Of a DNA stretch of 64,000 bases, positions 1 to 8,413 are shown piece by piece (positions within the stretch are counted from its first letter, which is position 1; the number at the start of each line of letters is the position of its first letter). The position numbers and the translations under genes are program-made. The stretch is from assembly GCA_963821325.1 (NCBI GenBank), contig CAWGDC010000005.1, positions 496,001-560,000 on the forward strand. Reading direction: 5' to 3'. A model generated the notes under the pieces. It searched no databases. It was not told the DNA's origin and worked only from the letters and a program-made list of their open reading frames with translations. Source of the stretch: PALSA-555 sp963821325 (GTDB lineage Bacteria; Actinomycetota; Acidimicrobiia; IMCC26256; PALSA-555).

Positions 1-454
1 GCTGCCGGAGCGCTTCGACCTGCACTACGTCGCCGCGGACAACGAGCGGCGCCGACCGGTGATGATCCACCGTGCGCTCTTCGGGTCGATCGAGCGGTTC
101 TTCGCCATCGTGCTCGAGCACTACGCGGGGGCGCTGCCCGCCTGGCTCGCGCCGGTGCAGGCGATCGTGCTGCCGGTCGCGGACCGCCACGACGACTACG
201 CGGCGCGCGTCGCCGAGCGGCTGCGCGCCGACGGGTACCGCGTCGAGCTCGTCGGGGCGCACGACGATACGCTGCCCGCCCGGGTGCGGCGCGCGAAGCT
301 TCAGAAGGTCCCCTACGTCCTCGTCGTCGGACCCGAGGACGTCGACGCCGAGACCGTCGGCGTGAACGCGCGGGGCAGCGACCGGCCCGAGCGCGGCGTG
401 GCGCTCGACGCGTTCCTGGAACGGCTGGACGCCGACGTCGCCGCGCGTCGGTGA
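1..454 (+). CDS. thrS: Threonyl-tRNA synthetase, C-terminal part (5' truncated by window)
   Basis: Reading frame open from base 2 to a TGA at 452-454, about 150 residues. It carries the end of the class II catalytic domain (RALFGSIERFF, the motif 3 region) followed by the anticodon-binding domain, beginning WLAPVQAIVLPV and ending in an alpha/beta fold with KVPYVLVVG. The enzyme charges tRNA-Thr with threonine in the cytoplasm. The N-terminal TGS/editing and most catalytic parts lie upstream of the window. Its stop overlaps the GTG start of the HIT gene by 4 bp (GTGA), so the two are probably cotranscribed, as in other Actinomycetota. Confidence 0.95.
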   Translation, partial: LPERFDLHYVAADNERRRPVMIHRALFGSIERFFAIVLEHYAGALPAWLAPVQAIVLPVADRHDDYAARVAERLRADGYRVELVGAHDDTLPARVRRAKLQKVPYVLVVGPEDVDAETVGVNARGSDRPERGVALDAFLERLDADVAARR

Positions 455-936
455 GCCTCGACCGCCTCTGGGCCGGGTGGCGGTCGTCGTACATCGACCG
501 GGTCGCGAACGTCGAGCCCGACGGGTCCTGCCTGTTCTGCTCCCTGCGTGAGGACGACGACGAGGTCGTCGCCCGGGCGCCGCACGCCTTCGCGATCCTC
601 AACCGCTACCCGTACACGTCGGGCCACCTGCTCGTCGCCCCGACCCACCACACCGGCGACCTCGAGGCGCTCAGCCCTGACGAGGCCGCGGGCCTCATGA
701 CGATGACCCAGCACGCCACCGCCGCGGTGAAGGCCGCGTACCGGCCCGACGGTGTCAACGTCGGGATGAACCTCGGCCGGGCCGCGGGCGCCGGGATCCC
801 CGGTCACCTGCACGTGCACGTCCTGCCCCGCTGGGTCGGCGACACCAACTTCCTCACCAGCATCGCCGAGGCCCGCGTGCTGCCCGAGCCGCTCGACGTC
901 ACCCGCGAGCGGCTCACCGCCGCGTGGCCGTCCTAA
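451..936 (+). CDS. HIT-family nucleotide hydrolase/phosphorylase
   Basis: 161 residues from a GTG overlapping the thrS stop. CLFCSLRED near the N-terminus is the zinc-binding CxxC region of actinobacterial HIT proteins, and HLHVHVLPRW near residue 113 is the catalytic HxHxHxx histidine triad. The family hydrolyses or phosphorolyses dinucleoside polyphosphates such as Ap4A; the substrate cannot be told from sequence. The position between thrS and the phosphatidylinositol genes is typical of Actinomycetota, where Ap4A produced by aminoacyl-tRNA synthetases is a plausible substrate (inference). Confidence 0.9.
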   Translation: MSLDRLWAGWRSSYIDRVANVEPDGSCLFCSLREDDDEVVARAPHAFAILNRYPYTSGHLLVAPTHHTGDLEALSPDEAAGLMTMTQHATAAVKAAYRPDGVNVGMNLGRAAGAGIPGHLHVHVLPRWVGDTNFLTSIAEARVLPEPLDVTRERLTAAWPS

Positions 937-946
937 CGTCGTCCCG

Positions 947-1420
947 GTGAGCGAACCGGACGCCCTCCCCGCCGACCTCGACGTCACGGCGTACGTCGGC
1001 CCCTACCTCTTCCCGAGCCCCCGACGACGCCTCGTCGCCGCGGCGTGGCTCGTCGGCGGCGCCGCGATCGGCGGCATTGGCTACGCGGTCAGCGGCAACC
1101 TCGGGCTCCTCGGCGCCGGGCTCGCGCTCCTCGCCATCGCCGGCTACCACGCCCTCACCGCCTGGCCGCTCCCAGTCGACCAGACCGAGGCGCTCGTCGT
1201 CGCCACCCGCACCGTCGGCTTCCCCGTCGGGCACGCGTCCGCGCAGCTCACCTGGCGCGGCCTGCGGTCGCGCCCGACGTGGCGCATTCTCCTCTACAGC
1301 GCGGACACGCCGCCCAGCGTCCGCGGCCTCGTCGAGCTCGACGGCGTCGACGCCCACGTCCTCGGCGACTACACCGAGACCAACCCCGAAGACTGGTCCG
1401 ACTTGGAAGCCCCTGTTTAG
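947..1420 (+). CDS. Hypothetical membrane protein, probably two membrane segments
   Basis: 157 residues starting at GTG 947. Residues 28-66 form two closely spaced hydrophobic helices (LVAAAWLVGGAAIGGIGYAV, then LGLLGAGLALLAIAGYHAL), followed by a soluble C-terminal domain ending NPEDWSDLEAPV. I do not recognise the family. It lies in the slot between the HIT gene and pgsA in this gene order. Its last 12 codons and stop lie within the 40-bp direct repeat at 1385-1424, so its 3' end may have been rebuilt by an insertion event and the native C-terminus could differ. Confidence 0.75.
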   Translation: MSEPDALPADLDVTAYVGPYLFPSPRRRLVAAAWLVGGAAIGGIGYAVSGNLGLLGAGLALLAIAGYHALTAWPLPVDQTEALVVATRTVGFPVGHASAQLTWRGLRSRPTWRILLYSADTPPSVRGLVELDGVDAHVLGDYTETNPEDWSDLEAPV

Positions 1421-1424
1421 GCTG
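1385..1424 (+). repeat. 40-bp direct repeat, copy A (left edge of accessory island)
   Basis: The stretch from CCCGAAGACTGGTCCGACTT through AGGCTG matches 7423-7462 at 37 of 40 positions, and its first 22 bases match 8562-8583 at 20. It covers the 3' end and stop codon of the preceding gene, and the next ORF has no start of its own, as expected of a recombination junction or attachment site. No integrase was found. Confidence 0.7.
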
Positions 1425-1425
1425 A

Positions 1426-1959
1426 CTGTCCCGCGGAGGTAAGTCCCGACCAACTATCGACAGGGGGGCCCGTGTCGGGTATGCGCGGGAGAGTCGACTC
1501 GGGAACGACGCCTGGCGGCGGCGGGGGCTGGGGCAGGCGAAGCGCCGAGCATGGGAGCACCTGGGCGACGAGGCCGTCCCGGCCGATCTGCTCGCCGCAG
1601 CGCTCAACGTGGAGCCCAAGAGCGTCTACCGGCACCTGGGGCCGCTGGAGGACCACGGGCTCGCCCGCCGCACCGAGGACGGCTGGGTGCGGGGCGACGC
1701 CGACCTCGACGCGGTCGCCGCCGACCTCGGCGTCGCGGGCACCGGGTTCAAGCAGCGAGCCCAGCACCGGGCGGAGCGGGCGAGCAGCGAGCGGCACCGG
1801 GTGAAGTGGGACGAGGTCCCCGAGGGCACGACCTGGGAGCACGACGTCGACCCGCTAACGGGCGAGGTCCTCGGAGACGACAGGTGGCTTGTCGAGGCGC
1901 CGGTCGCTATCCCCATCCGTCCCGAGGTGCAGAACGTCCTGGTCGGGAGCCAGCCGTGA
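1426..1959 (+). pseudogene. 5'-truncated winged-helix protein, mobile-element remnant
   Basis: The frame is open from the TGA at 1423 to the TGA at 1957 but has no ATG/GTG/TTG near its beginning; the first internal GTG (1609) would cut a helix-turn-helix in half. Visible are a basic segment (NDAWRRRGLGQAKRRAW), a winged-helix unit (ADLLAAALNVEPKSVYRHL, then EDHGLARRTEDGW), and a C-terminal tail with WEHDVDPLTGEVLGDDRW. The fold suggests the C-terminus of a plasmid or phage replication or primase-associated protein, but I cannot name the family. It begins directly at the direct repeat, suggesting its 5' part was lost at that junction. Confidence 0.5.
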
Positions 1960-1977
1960 GCCTCCCTACTGACCAGG

Positions 1978-2109
1978 ATGGGGGCCGTGATTTCTTACAA
2001 AGCTCCGGACCTGCGCCGGGGAGCAGACGAGGACCTGCTCCTCACCATGGGCAAGATCATCTTCCCTGGCTTCGTGAGGCGGGCAAGGAGCAAGGCTACT
2101 TCCATATAG
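1978..2109 (+). CDS. Possible small ORF, 43 residues, unrecognised
   Basis: ATG 1978 to TAG 2107-2109, encoding a short basic protein beginning MGAVISYKAPDLRRGADED and ending RRARSKATSI. It lies 18 bp after the truncated winged-helix ORF and upstream of the signal-peptide gene. No clear ribosome binding site is seen. It may be a chance frame or the remnant of another mobile-element gene. Confidence 0.25.
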   Translation: MGAVISYKAPDLRRGADEDLLLTMGKIIFPGFVRRARSKATSI

Positions 2110-2171
2110 GGTGCTGCGGTCCGGGCTGGTTGCGGGGCGGGGTTGGTGTGGCTGTTGAGTCGGGAGGCTCT

Positions 2172-4863
2172 GTGAACGTGTTGAAGGGTTTTGTGCGGGG
2201 TCGTCGTCTGGTGGTTGGGGCGATGGTGCTGTCGGTGGTGGCGACGGCGGGTGGGTTGGCGGGGTTTGTGAGCCCGGCTGGCGCTGACCAGTTCAACGGC
2301 ATCGGCCTCGGTTTCCAGGCCTCCCCGGTGTCGTTCTGTGACTTCTTCGGCGGTGACTTGTGCTTGTCCCGGGTGGGGCCGAGTTGCAGATCGCGGGTGG
2401 GACCACGGGGCCGGCGGCGGCGTGGGTCCTCAGCGTGGGCGATGGCGGTTCCAACCCCGCCATTCTGCGTTGGAACCAGGGGGACTCGATTTTCATCACG
2501 GTGAGCCCGAACGGCACTGCGGTGACGCGATCATGGCGGGTGCGAACAGCAACGCGACGCCGGCGACGGCGAACTTCGTGGCGTTTGCGGGTGCGTCCCC
2601 GCCGGCGGTGATCGGGGCGTCGTGTTCGGATTCGGGCGCGACGGTGCCGGTGGTGACCACGACGTGGGGGACCTACTCCCAGGATCCGGCGAACATGGCG
2701 GGGTTGAACGACGTGTTGAAGTTGACGTTCACGAACTCGAATGCCACTCCGGGGATCAGCGGCGGGAGCGACGTGTTCGTTGCCGATCCCGTTCATCAGC
2801 TATCAGGTGGGTGCGGACACGGCGTCTGGGTAACATCAATGTGCAGGCTTCGTACACGTTTGGTGTTGGGCCGCCGGTGACGATCCCGGCGCCGACCCCG
2901 ACGGGTTGGACGCTGAACCGGCGACACGTACCCGCCGGCGACCGGTCCGCCGAGACAGTCACCGTTCGGGCTCACCGTCGTGGGCAACCGGACACGAGGC
3001 CGAACGTGTCGGTGGAGAACGTGTTCGTGACGGCGAATGTGCCGCCGGTGTCGGTGCAGCCGAACGCGATCAACGCGCCGATCAGCCCGGTGGCGATTTA
3101 TGAGACCCAGTTCGGCCAGCTGACCTCGGGTGCGAACGGGTATGTGTGCATGACGCTGCCGGGGGGATACGTGGTCGACCGCGGGTGGCCCGACGTTCAC
3201 CGCGTCGGGTGGGACGGGTGCGGTGACCGCGGTGCCGGTGAGTGGTGGTGGCACGGCTACGTTGGCGGGTCAGGTGACCACGTCCTCGACGACGGATCCG
3301 GGCGCGGTGTTCACGTTCTCGAACCTGGAGGTGAACACGAACAACGCCATCGGTCCGGTGGTCGCGACGGTGTAGATCAACGGCTCGGACACCAGTTGCA
3401 CCGGTGGTGTCGCAGGTCAATCGCCTGGGTGACACCTCGAACTACGGGCAGGTGGTGGTGTTCACGATCGGGCAGGTGACGGTGAACGCCCCGATCTTCG
3501 GGTCGAACGCGGATCAGACGGCGGTGGCGGCGTTGGAGTTCCGCTATAAGCCGACGCCGCACACGAATTGTCTGCCGAACAACGCCCCGCCGAGCGCCTC
3601 GCAGCATGATGTGGGCTCCTCGGTGGTGTTGGCGACGGATCAGAACTGGCCCGACGCGTTGACGGCGAGCTATCTGGCGGCGTATCTGCGCACCGGGGTC
3701 CTGTTGACCCCGACCGGGTCGCTGTCGGCCTACACGGCGCAGGCGATCGCCCAAGAGGGTGTCTCGAGTGTGTTCATCGTGGGTGGGAACCTGGCCGTCT
3801 CGAATGGGGTGGCCAACACAGCTGGCGGGGACTCAGCAGTTCCAGTGCGGCGGGACGGTGCCTCGCACCGACGCGGAAGCGAACCCGTTGACCTTGAACG
3901 TGACGCGGATCTGGGGTCCCACGGCGGATGACACCGCCCAGGACGTGTCGACGTTCGTGAACTCCGGGTATGTGCGGACCCTGAACATCTCGGGTGTGCC
4001 GCTCTATGACGGTTTGGGTTCGAACCCGTACAACAACACGTCGGGCAAGGACTCGACGGATGGGGCGGGGGCGGCGTTGCCGACCATCCCGGTGCGCACC
4101 GCGATCTTGGCGACGGACCAGAGCTTCCAGGACGCGGCGGCGGTCTCCTCGATGGCCTACTGGGGGGCTGGCAGCCTGGGGCTGCCGATCTTGATCACCC
4201 CGCCGGGTGGGCTGGGTTCCAGGCCCTACGGGTCTGTTGGATCTGGGGATCCAACAGGTCATCGAGCCGGGTGGCCCGGTGGCGATCTCGGATGCGGTCA
4301 ACACGACGTTGGGTGCGAACGGCATCGCGGTGGTACGCCTGGCGGGTCAAGACGCCAGTGACACCTCCACCCAGATCGCCCGCTTCGAGCTCGGCGGCTT
4401 CCCGGGTGCGAAGTCACCGCTGTCGTCGTCTGGCGGGCCGATCAGCCTCGAGGCGGGTGGTGCCCACCCCGACGGGCTCGGCTGGACCAGCGGACGTGCG
4501 GACACGACACGGTCGGAACCGTCAATGCCAACGCCGACGACGGGGCCGACTTGGGTGCCCGTTCACCGCGGCGTTGGCTCGGGGTGACTTCTACGCCGAC
4601 GCGATCACGTCGAGTGTGGTGACGGGCAGCTTCACGGAGCCGATCCTGTTGACCGAGGACCCCAACACCCTCGGGGCGGCGCTGACGACCTTCTTCAACG
4701 AGGCCGGCAGCCCGTTCGGGATCGACCCCAACCTGGGCACCCCGATCACCCCGCTCGCCCGCACGGGCAGCACGGTGAACGCGATCCAGCCCTTCGGTGG
4801 ACCCGCCGCGTTGGCGGCCTCCACCATCCAAGCGGCGCTCAACGCCATCTCCGCCGGCGCCTA
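2172..4863 (+). pseudogene. Secreted cell-wall-binding repeat 2 (CWB2) protein, multiply disrupted
   Basis: GTG 2172 follows a GGGAGG site and starts a signal peptide: basic GRRLVV, a hydrophobic core, then cleavage near SPAGA-DQF. The N-terminal half (about 2300-3560) is a Gly/Thr/Ser/Val-rich beta domain spread over all three frames. Three CWB2-like units follow: LATDQNWPDALTASYLAAYL with SSVFIVGGNLAVSNGVAN near 3630-3800; LATDQSFQDAAAVSSMAYW to LAGQDASDTSTQIARFEL near 4100-4390; and a last unit from FTAALARGDFYADAITSSV to the TAA at 4861. CWB2 domains bind cell-wall polymers in Gram-positive surface proteins. At least eight frameshifts and an in-frame TAG (3373-3375) interrupt it, more than in neighbouring housekeeping genes. 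A strong hairpin follows the stop. True decay and sequencing error are both likely involved. Confidence 0.65.
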
Positions 4864-4885
4864 ACCAGCAACGAACTGCTCGACC

Positions 4886-4917
4886 GGGTGGAGGGGCCCC
4901 CAGGGCCCCTCCCACCC
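4886..4917 (+). terminator. Strong GC-rich hairpin after the CWB2 gene
   Basis: The arms GGGTGGAGGGGCCC (4886-4899) and GGGCCCCTCCCACCC (4903-4917) pair over about 14 bp with one bulged base and a 3-nt loop. It begins 23 bp after the TAA at 4861-4863. There is no T-tract, as is common for actinobacterial terminators. Confidence 0.7.
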
Positions 4918-4972
4918 GCGTCAAGGTCACGTCCTCCCAACGCTGCGGAGACCGCCGCCAACCTGGGCGCGC

Positions 4973-5342
4973 ATGGTGGATACCCGCTCTGCGATCGGCG
5001 GGCCCCAGGCCGCCTTCGGCGCCGACCCGAGCGCGATCCCGGTCTATGGCCCGGACGAATTCGGCACCTCCGCCGCGGTGGCCACCCGGTTCTTCCCCAA
5101 CGCGAAGGGTTACCGCGCCCACGGGGCGGGTCTACGACGACGGGCTCCACGCCGGGGTGTTCATGGCCACCGACAGACGCCTCGGCCCCGTGCTGCTCGT
5201 CAACCCCAATGTGCCCCTGCCCCTAGCGATCATCGTGTATCGCAACACCCTCGCGGTCGGCACACCCGGCGACGTCTTCGGCGGGCCGCTCGCCGTCGCC
5301 GAACCCAGCGTCGACCAGGCCCTCCAAGCCGCCGTCGGCTAG
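4973..5342 (+). pseudogene. Partial second CWB2 protein lacking its N-terminus
   Basis: After the terminator a CWB2-like frame reads IGGPQAAFGADPSAIPVYG, DEFGTSAAVATRFF, then after a frameshift near 5128 VYDDGLHAGVFMATDRRLGP and LAVGTPGDVFGG, ending at TAG 5340-5342. There is no signal peptide, start codon or ribosome site, so this is the 3' end of a related gene whose 5' part has been lost. Its stop codon sits in the target duplication of the insertion sequence that follows. Confidence 0.5.
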
Positions 5343-6639
5343 AGGGTGCTGAAACTCGTGGTGGGTGCTCGCGTTTGGTGCTGGTGTTCGTCATGCTCTT
5401 GATGAGGACGTTCTTCAGGAGGTGACTGGTGCGCGGCGAACCCGATCGGCAGTCGGCGATGTTTGTGGCGGTGAGCGCCGAGAGTCTGATCCCGGCTGAT
5501 CATCCGATCCGTCGGATCCGCCAGGTGGTCGAGGCGGTGCTGGCGGACCTGGATGGCGAGTTCAGCGCATGTACGCGGCGACGGGGCGGCCGAGCGTGCC
5601 GCCGGAGCAGCTGTTGAAGGCCACGGTGCTGATGGCGTTGTATTCGATCCGCTCGGAGCGGGCGTTTTGTGAGCGGCTCAACTACGACCTGCTCTTCAAG
5701 TGGTTCTTGGATCTGCGCGATCGACGCGCCGGCGTTCGATGCCACCACCTTCTCCAAGAACCGGGAGCGGCTGTTGGATCACGAGATCGCTGCCCGGTTC
5801 TTCGCCGCGGTGGTCGCGCCACGCCAAGCTGGGGCGCTACGTCTCGAGTGATCACTTCTCCGTCGACGGCACCCTGCTCGAGGCCTGGGCGTCGCACAAG
5901 AGCTTCAAGCCCAAAGACGGCTCGGGTCCGGGCCCCACGGGTCGGAGTCGCAACGCCGAGGTGAGCTTTCACGGCGCAACGCCGCTCGAACCAGACGCAC
6001 GTCTCGACGACCGATCCCGCGGCGCGCATGGCCCGCCAGTCCAACGCGACCGCCGCCAAGCTCTGCTACGCCGGGCATCTGTTGATGGAACACCGCAACG
6101 CTCTGCTGGTCCATATCGAGCTGACCGAAGCGAACGGCTACGCCGAGGGCGACGTCCGCGCTCGAGATGCTGGGGCGGCTCCCCGCAACGAGACGACGCC
6201 GGACCGTCGCGGCGACAAGGCCTACGACACCGCTGGGTTCGTCGCCGATGCTCCGCGACGCTGGGCATCACACCGCATGTCGCGCCGAACACCACCCGAC
6301 CAGCGCTCCACGATCGACGGGCGCACCCTCCGCCACGAAGGCCATGCCGTGAGTCAACGGATCCGCAAACGGATCGAAGAACCCTTCGGCTGGATCAAGA
6401 CCATCGCCGGAGGCCGCAAGCTCCGCTACATCGGCCGACAACGCAACCGAGCCTGGTTCCTCATGGCTGGAGCCGTCTACAACATCCTCCGACATCGCCG
6501 CGCTCGACGCCGCCCCCACCTGAGCGAGCCAATGACACGACCCGGCCATCCACGGCACGGTCGACAAGACCAACCGCTCACCCACCACCGGTCCGCCACG
6601 CCGCCCAGAAGCTCAACTCAAGGCGATTTTCAGCACCCT
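5343..6639 (+). mobile_element. IS5/IS1182-like insertion sequence, 1297 bp
   Basis: The left end AGGGTGCTGAAACTCG and the reverse complement of the right end, AGGGTGCTGAAAATCG, differ at one position of 16. The element is flanked by GCTAG on both sides (5338-5342 and 6640-6644), a target duplication built on the palindrome CTAG. Between the ends lies a single transposase gene (5429-6523). Insertion was immediately after the TAG stop of the CWB2 fragment, and the duplication preserves that stop. The transposase frames are broken, but the ends are intact. Confidence 0.85.
5429..6523 (+). CDS. DDE transposase of IS5/IS1182 type, frameshifted
   Basis: GTG 5429 after AGGAGG. The N-terminal InsH-type (DUF772) domain reads MFVAVSAESLIPADHPIR, TGRPSVPPEQLLKATVLMAL, SIRSERAFCERLNYDLLFKW and DATTFSKNRERLLDHEIAAR. 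The DDE catalytic domain follows: SSDHFSVDGTLLEAWASHKS with the first Asp, GDKAYDTAGFVAD with the second, and RIRKRIEEPFGWIKTIAG with the Glu region. Frameshifts occur near 5570, 5718, 5815, 5975, 6160, 6260 and 6492. With the last one corrected, the frame ends LDAAPT at TGA 6521. It would be inactive if the breaks are real. The frame readable past the right end of the element is spurious. Confidence 0.8.
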
Positions 6640-6715
6640 GCTAGAGGTTCTCGTCCGGCAGCAGCTCGCGCGAAGCGCGGATAGTGATGGATGCCAGGTG
6701 ACGGAGCTCGACCGC

Positions 6716-6721
6716 TAGTGT
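6716..6721 (+). promoter_or_regulatory. Candidate -10 box (TAGTGT) of first barrel-protein gene
   Basis: TAGTGT lies 37 bp before GTG 6758. It is followed at once by an inverted repeat CCCGTC-N8-GACGGG (6722-6741) that would cover the transcription start, a possible operator, and then by GGGGGAGGA. The paralogous gene has the same arrangement. Confidence 0.45.
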
Positions 6722-6757
6722 CCCGTCTTCGGTCGGACGGGCGGATGGGGGAGGACC

Positions 6758-7270
6758 GTGTCTCTTCGTTGGATCGCACGTGTCGTGTCGGTGGCGTCGC
6801 TCGGGCTGTTCACCGTCGTGGGCAGTGGCCTCATGGCCCTTCCCACTAGCGCCGCCGGGACCACCACCTTGCACTTCTACTCAATGAGCCACACGATGAC
6901 GGTGACCGATGCCGCCGGGCAGCCGATCACCGACCCCAACTTCACACCGATGCCCGGGGACCACCTGGACAGCACCGATTTGGACTACGTGGGCAACCAC
7001 ACGCACCACGCTTCGAGTTACAGCGCATCCGATCACATCACCTGCGTCCTCACGAGCAACACCGCCCTGACGTGCAATGCCCAGATCGCCATTGGCGCTT
7101 CGCTCCTCCTCGCGAACGACGTCGCGGTGAGCATCACGCCGACCGGCATCGGGCCGGTGCAATTGAACGCCGGGACCGGCAAGTACAAGCACGCGGAGGG
7201 GACTGCCACCTCGACGCCGATTGGCAACTCCAACAACAGCGATCTGACGATCACGCTCACCAGCACGTAG
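6758..7270 (+). CDS. Secreted allene-oxide-cyclase-like (dirigent-type) barrel protein, copy 1
   Basis: 170 residues from GTG 6758, 1 bp after GGGGGAGGA. Residues 1-33 are a signal peptide (basic start SLRWIAR, hydrophobic core, cleavage after TSAA). The mature domain of about 137 residues begins TTTLHFYS, has two cysteines that could pair (CVLTSNTALTC), and ends NAGTGKYKHAEGT and GNSNNSDLTITL. The GTGKY-x-x-A-x-G motif near the C-terminus resembles the 'GGTGKYAGAxG' strand of allene oxide cyclase/dirigent beta-barrels. Bacterial members are mostly of unknown function, with lipid or phenolic ligand binding suspected. Copy 2 (7901) has the same length and is roughly 80% identical by eye. It lies downstream of the insertion sequence in the island. 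Confidence 0.7.
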   Translation: MSLRWIARVVSVASLGLFTVVGSGLMALPTSAAGTTTLHFYSMSHTMTVTDAAGQPITDPNFTPMPGDHLDSTDLDYVGNHTHHASSYSASDHITCVLTSNTALTCNAQIAIGASLLLANDVAVSITPTGIGPVQLNAGTGKYKHAEGTATSTPIGNSNNSDLTITLTST

Positions 7271-7422
7271 CGGTGCTCACCAGAGAACCCAGAGCGGCGA
7301 ACGTTCGGGAGGCGAGATCCCCTCGCCCATGCGCCGCGACCAGTCCTGGCGCACGTCGGTGGGGCCAGATCCTTGCGGGACCTACGGTCGCGGCGGCTAG
7401 GACATCGTCGGGTCCCGAGAGT

Positions 7423-7462
7423 CCCGAAGACTGATCCGACTTGGAAGCCCCCGTTGAGGCTG
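7423..7462 (+). repeat. 40-bp direct repeat, copy B
   Basis: 37 of 40 bases match 1385-1424; the three differences are G/A, T/C and T/G. Two of the differences fall in the loop of a short potential hairpin (AGCC...GGCT). It ends the 3' flank of barrel-protein copy 1 and may be the right recombination site of the island. Confidence 0.7.
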
Positions 7463-7610
7463 GTCAGAGCGATAGCGCGGTTGGGGCGTCACCGTCATCC
7501 GAAGGCTCACGCGGTCGTTGATGCGCTCGCTCCTTTGAGCGCCGCGGCGCGCGGGGACCTGCGCAGGCGCGTCGAGCCCCGTCGCCGCGCGCGGTGGGCG
7601 CCCGATGCGA

Positions 7611-7828
7611 TCAGGAAACGGCGTGAGGAGCACAGGTCAAAGCAGGCGTGACCGGGAGCGACCCCCGTCGCCCCATTCCCACCGGGTCGTCGAGGAGCGC
7701 GGCTCGCACCCGGTCGAGCACCTCGTCGTCGGTGAGGTCGTCGCCGATCATGCCCGGTCTGAGGACCCCGCCCGCCACGATGAGGAGCGCGATGCCACCC
7801 ACAGACCGACGTGCACACCCAAAATCAT
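7611..7828 (-). CDS. Possible small membrane protein, one frameshift
   Basis: On the minus strand an ATG at 7828 opens MILGVHVGL. After one frameshift near 7800 the frame continues GGIALLIVAGGVLRPGMIGD, then LTDDEVLDRVRAALLDD, and stops at 7611. A hydrophobic segment followed by an acidic amphipathic helix is a plausible small membrane protein, but no family is recognised and no ribosome site was checked. It could be a remnant or a chance frame. Confidence 0.3.
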
Positions 7829-7857
7829 GGTCGGGCTTGTTTCGCGGCGTCTTGGGC

Positions 7858-7863
7858 TAGCGT
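7858..7863 (+). promoter_or_regulatory. Candidate -10 box (TAGCGT) of second barrel-protein gene
   Basis: TAGCGT sits 38 bp before GTG 7901. It is followed by the inverted repeat CCCGTC-N9-GACGGG (7864-7884) and GGGGGAGGA, as for copy 1. TTGTTT 15 bp upstream could serve as a weak -35. Confidence 0.45.
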
Positions 7864-7900
7864 CCCGTCTTCGGGTTGGACGGGCGGATGGGGGAGGACC

Positions 7901-8413
7901 GTGTCTCTTCGTTGGATCGCATGTGTCGTGTCGGTGGCGTCGCTCGGGCTGTTCACCGTGGTGGGCAGTGGCCTCATGGCCCTTCCCGCTAGCGCCGCCG
8001 GGACCGCCACCTTGCACTTCTACTCAGTCGGCCAGACCCAGACGCTGACCGATGCCGCCGGGCAGCCGATCACCGACCCCAACGCCACACCGGCGACCGG
8101 CGACCGCCTTGACGCTACGGCCCTGGACTACGTGGGCAACCACACGCACCACGCTTCGAGCTACAGCGCATCCGATCACATCGCCTGCGTCCTCACGAGC
8201 GCCACCGCCGCAACGTGCAGTGGCCAGGTCGCCGTTGGCGGGTCGCTCCTCCTCGCGAACGACGTCACGGTGAACCTCACGCAGAGCGGCCTCGGGCCGG
8301 TGCAGGTCAACGCCGGGACCGGCAAGTACAAGACCGCGCAGGGGACGATCACGACGACGCCGGTCGGGAACTCGAACAACAGCGACTTCACGATCACGCT
8401 CACCAGCACGTAG
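7901..8413 (+). CDS. Secreted allene-oxide-cyclase-like (dirigent-type) barrel protein, copy 2
   Basis: 170 residues from GTG 7901, chosen because it keeps the ribosome site and signal peptide aligned with copy 1; the longer frame upstream is not needed. The signal peptide starts SLRWIACVVSVASLG and cleaves after ASAA. The mature part shares LDYVGNHTHHASSYSASDHI, the cysteine pair (CVLTSATAATC), LLLANDV and NAGTGKYKTAQGT with copy 1. Differences concentrate in residues 43-75 and 100-130, which would suit divergence of loops or a binding pocket. Function unknown; secreted and probably an eight-stranded barrel by family resemblance. Confidence 0.7.
   Translation: MSLRWIACVVSVASLGLFTVVGSGLMALPASAAGTATLHFYSVGQTQTLTDAAGQPITDPNATPATGDRLDATALDYVGNHTHHASSYSASDHIACVLTSATAATCSGQVAVGGSLLLANDVTVNLTQSGLGPVQVNAGTGKYKTAQGTITTTPVGNSNNSDFTITLTST

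Larger units (their letters stand above)
6713..7462 (+). repeat. Tandem module, copy 1 (promoter, barrel gene, 3' flank, direct repeat)
   Basis: Homologous to 7855-8583. Similarity begins just before the -10 box, runs through the gene, and continues about 190 bp past the stop (shared CAGAGCGGCGAACGTTC, TCCTGGCGCACGTC and ACATCGTCGGGTCCCGAGAG), ending in the direct repeat. The conserved flank shows that a DNA module was duplicated, not only a gene. Confidence 0.75.
7271..7900. other. 630-bp spacer between the two barrel-protein genes
   Basis: Bases 7271-7462 are the duplicated 3' flank ending in the direct repeat. From 7463 to 7850 there is no convincing plus-strand gene: an open frame to 7651 ends AHAVVDALAPLSAAARGD and RKRREEHRSKQA but has no ribosome site and no recognised family. 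A small minus-strand frame covers 7611-7828. The promoter of the second copy is at 7858. Confidence 0.5.

Noticed and set aside
3373..3375. In-frame TAG in the CWB2 gene as pyrrolysine or readthrough
   Set aside because: The gene is broken in many other places and nothing marks this codon; decay or error is sufficient.
7463..7651. Plus-strand ORF ending RKRREEHRSKQA as a gene
   Set aside because: It begins inside the duplicated flank, lacks a ribosome site and a homologue that I recognise, and overlaps a better minus-strand candidate.
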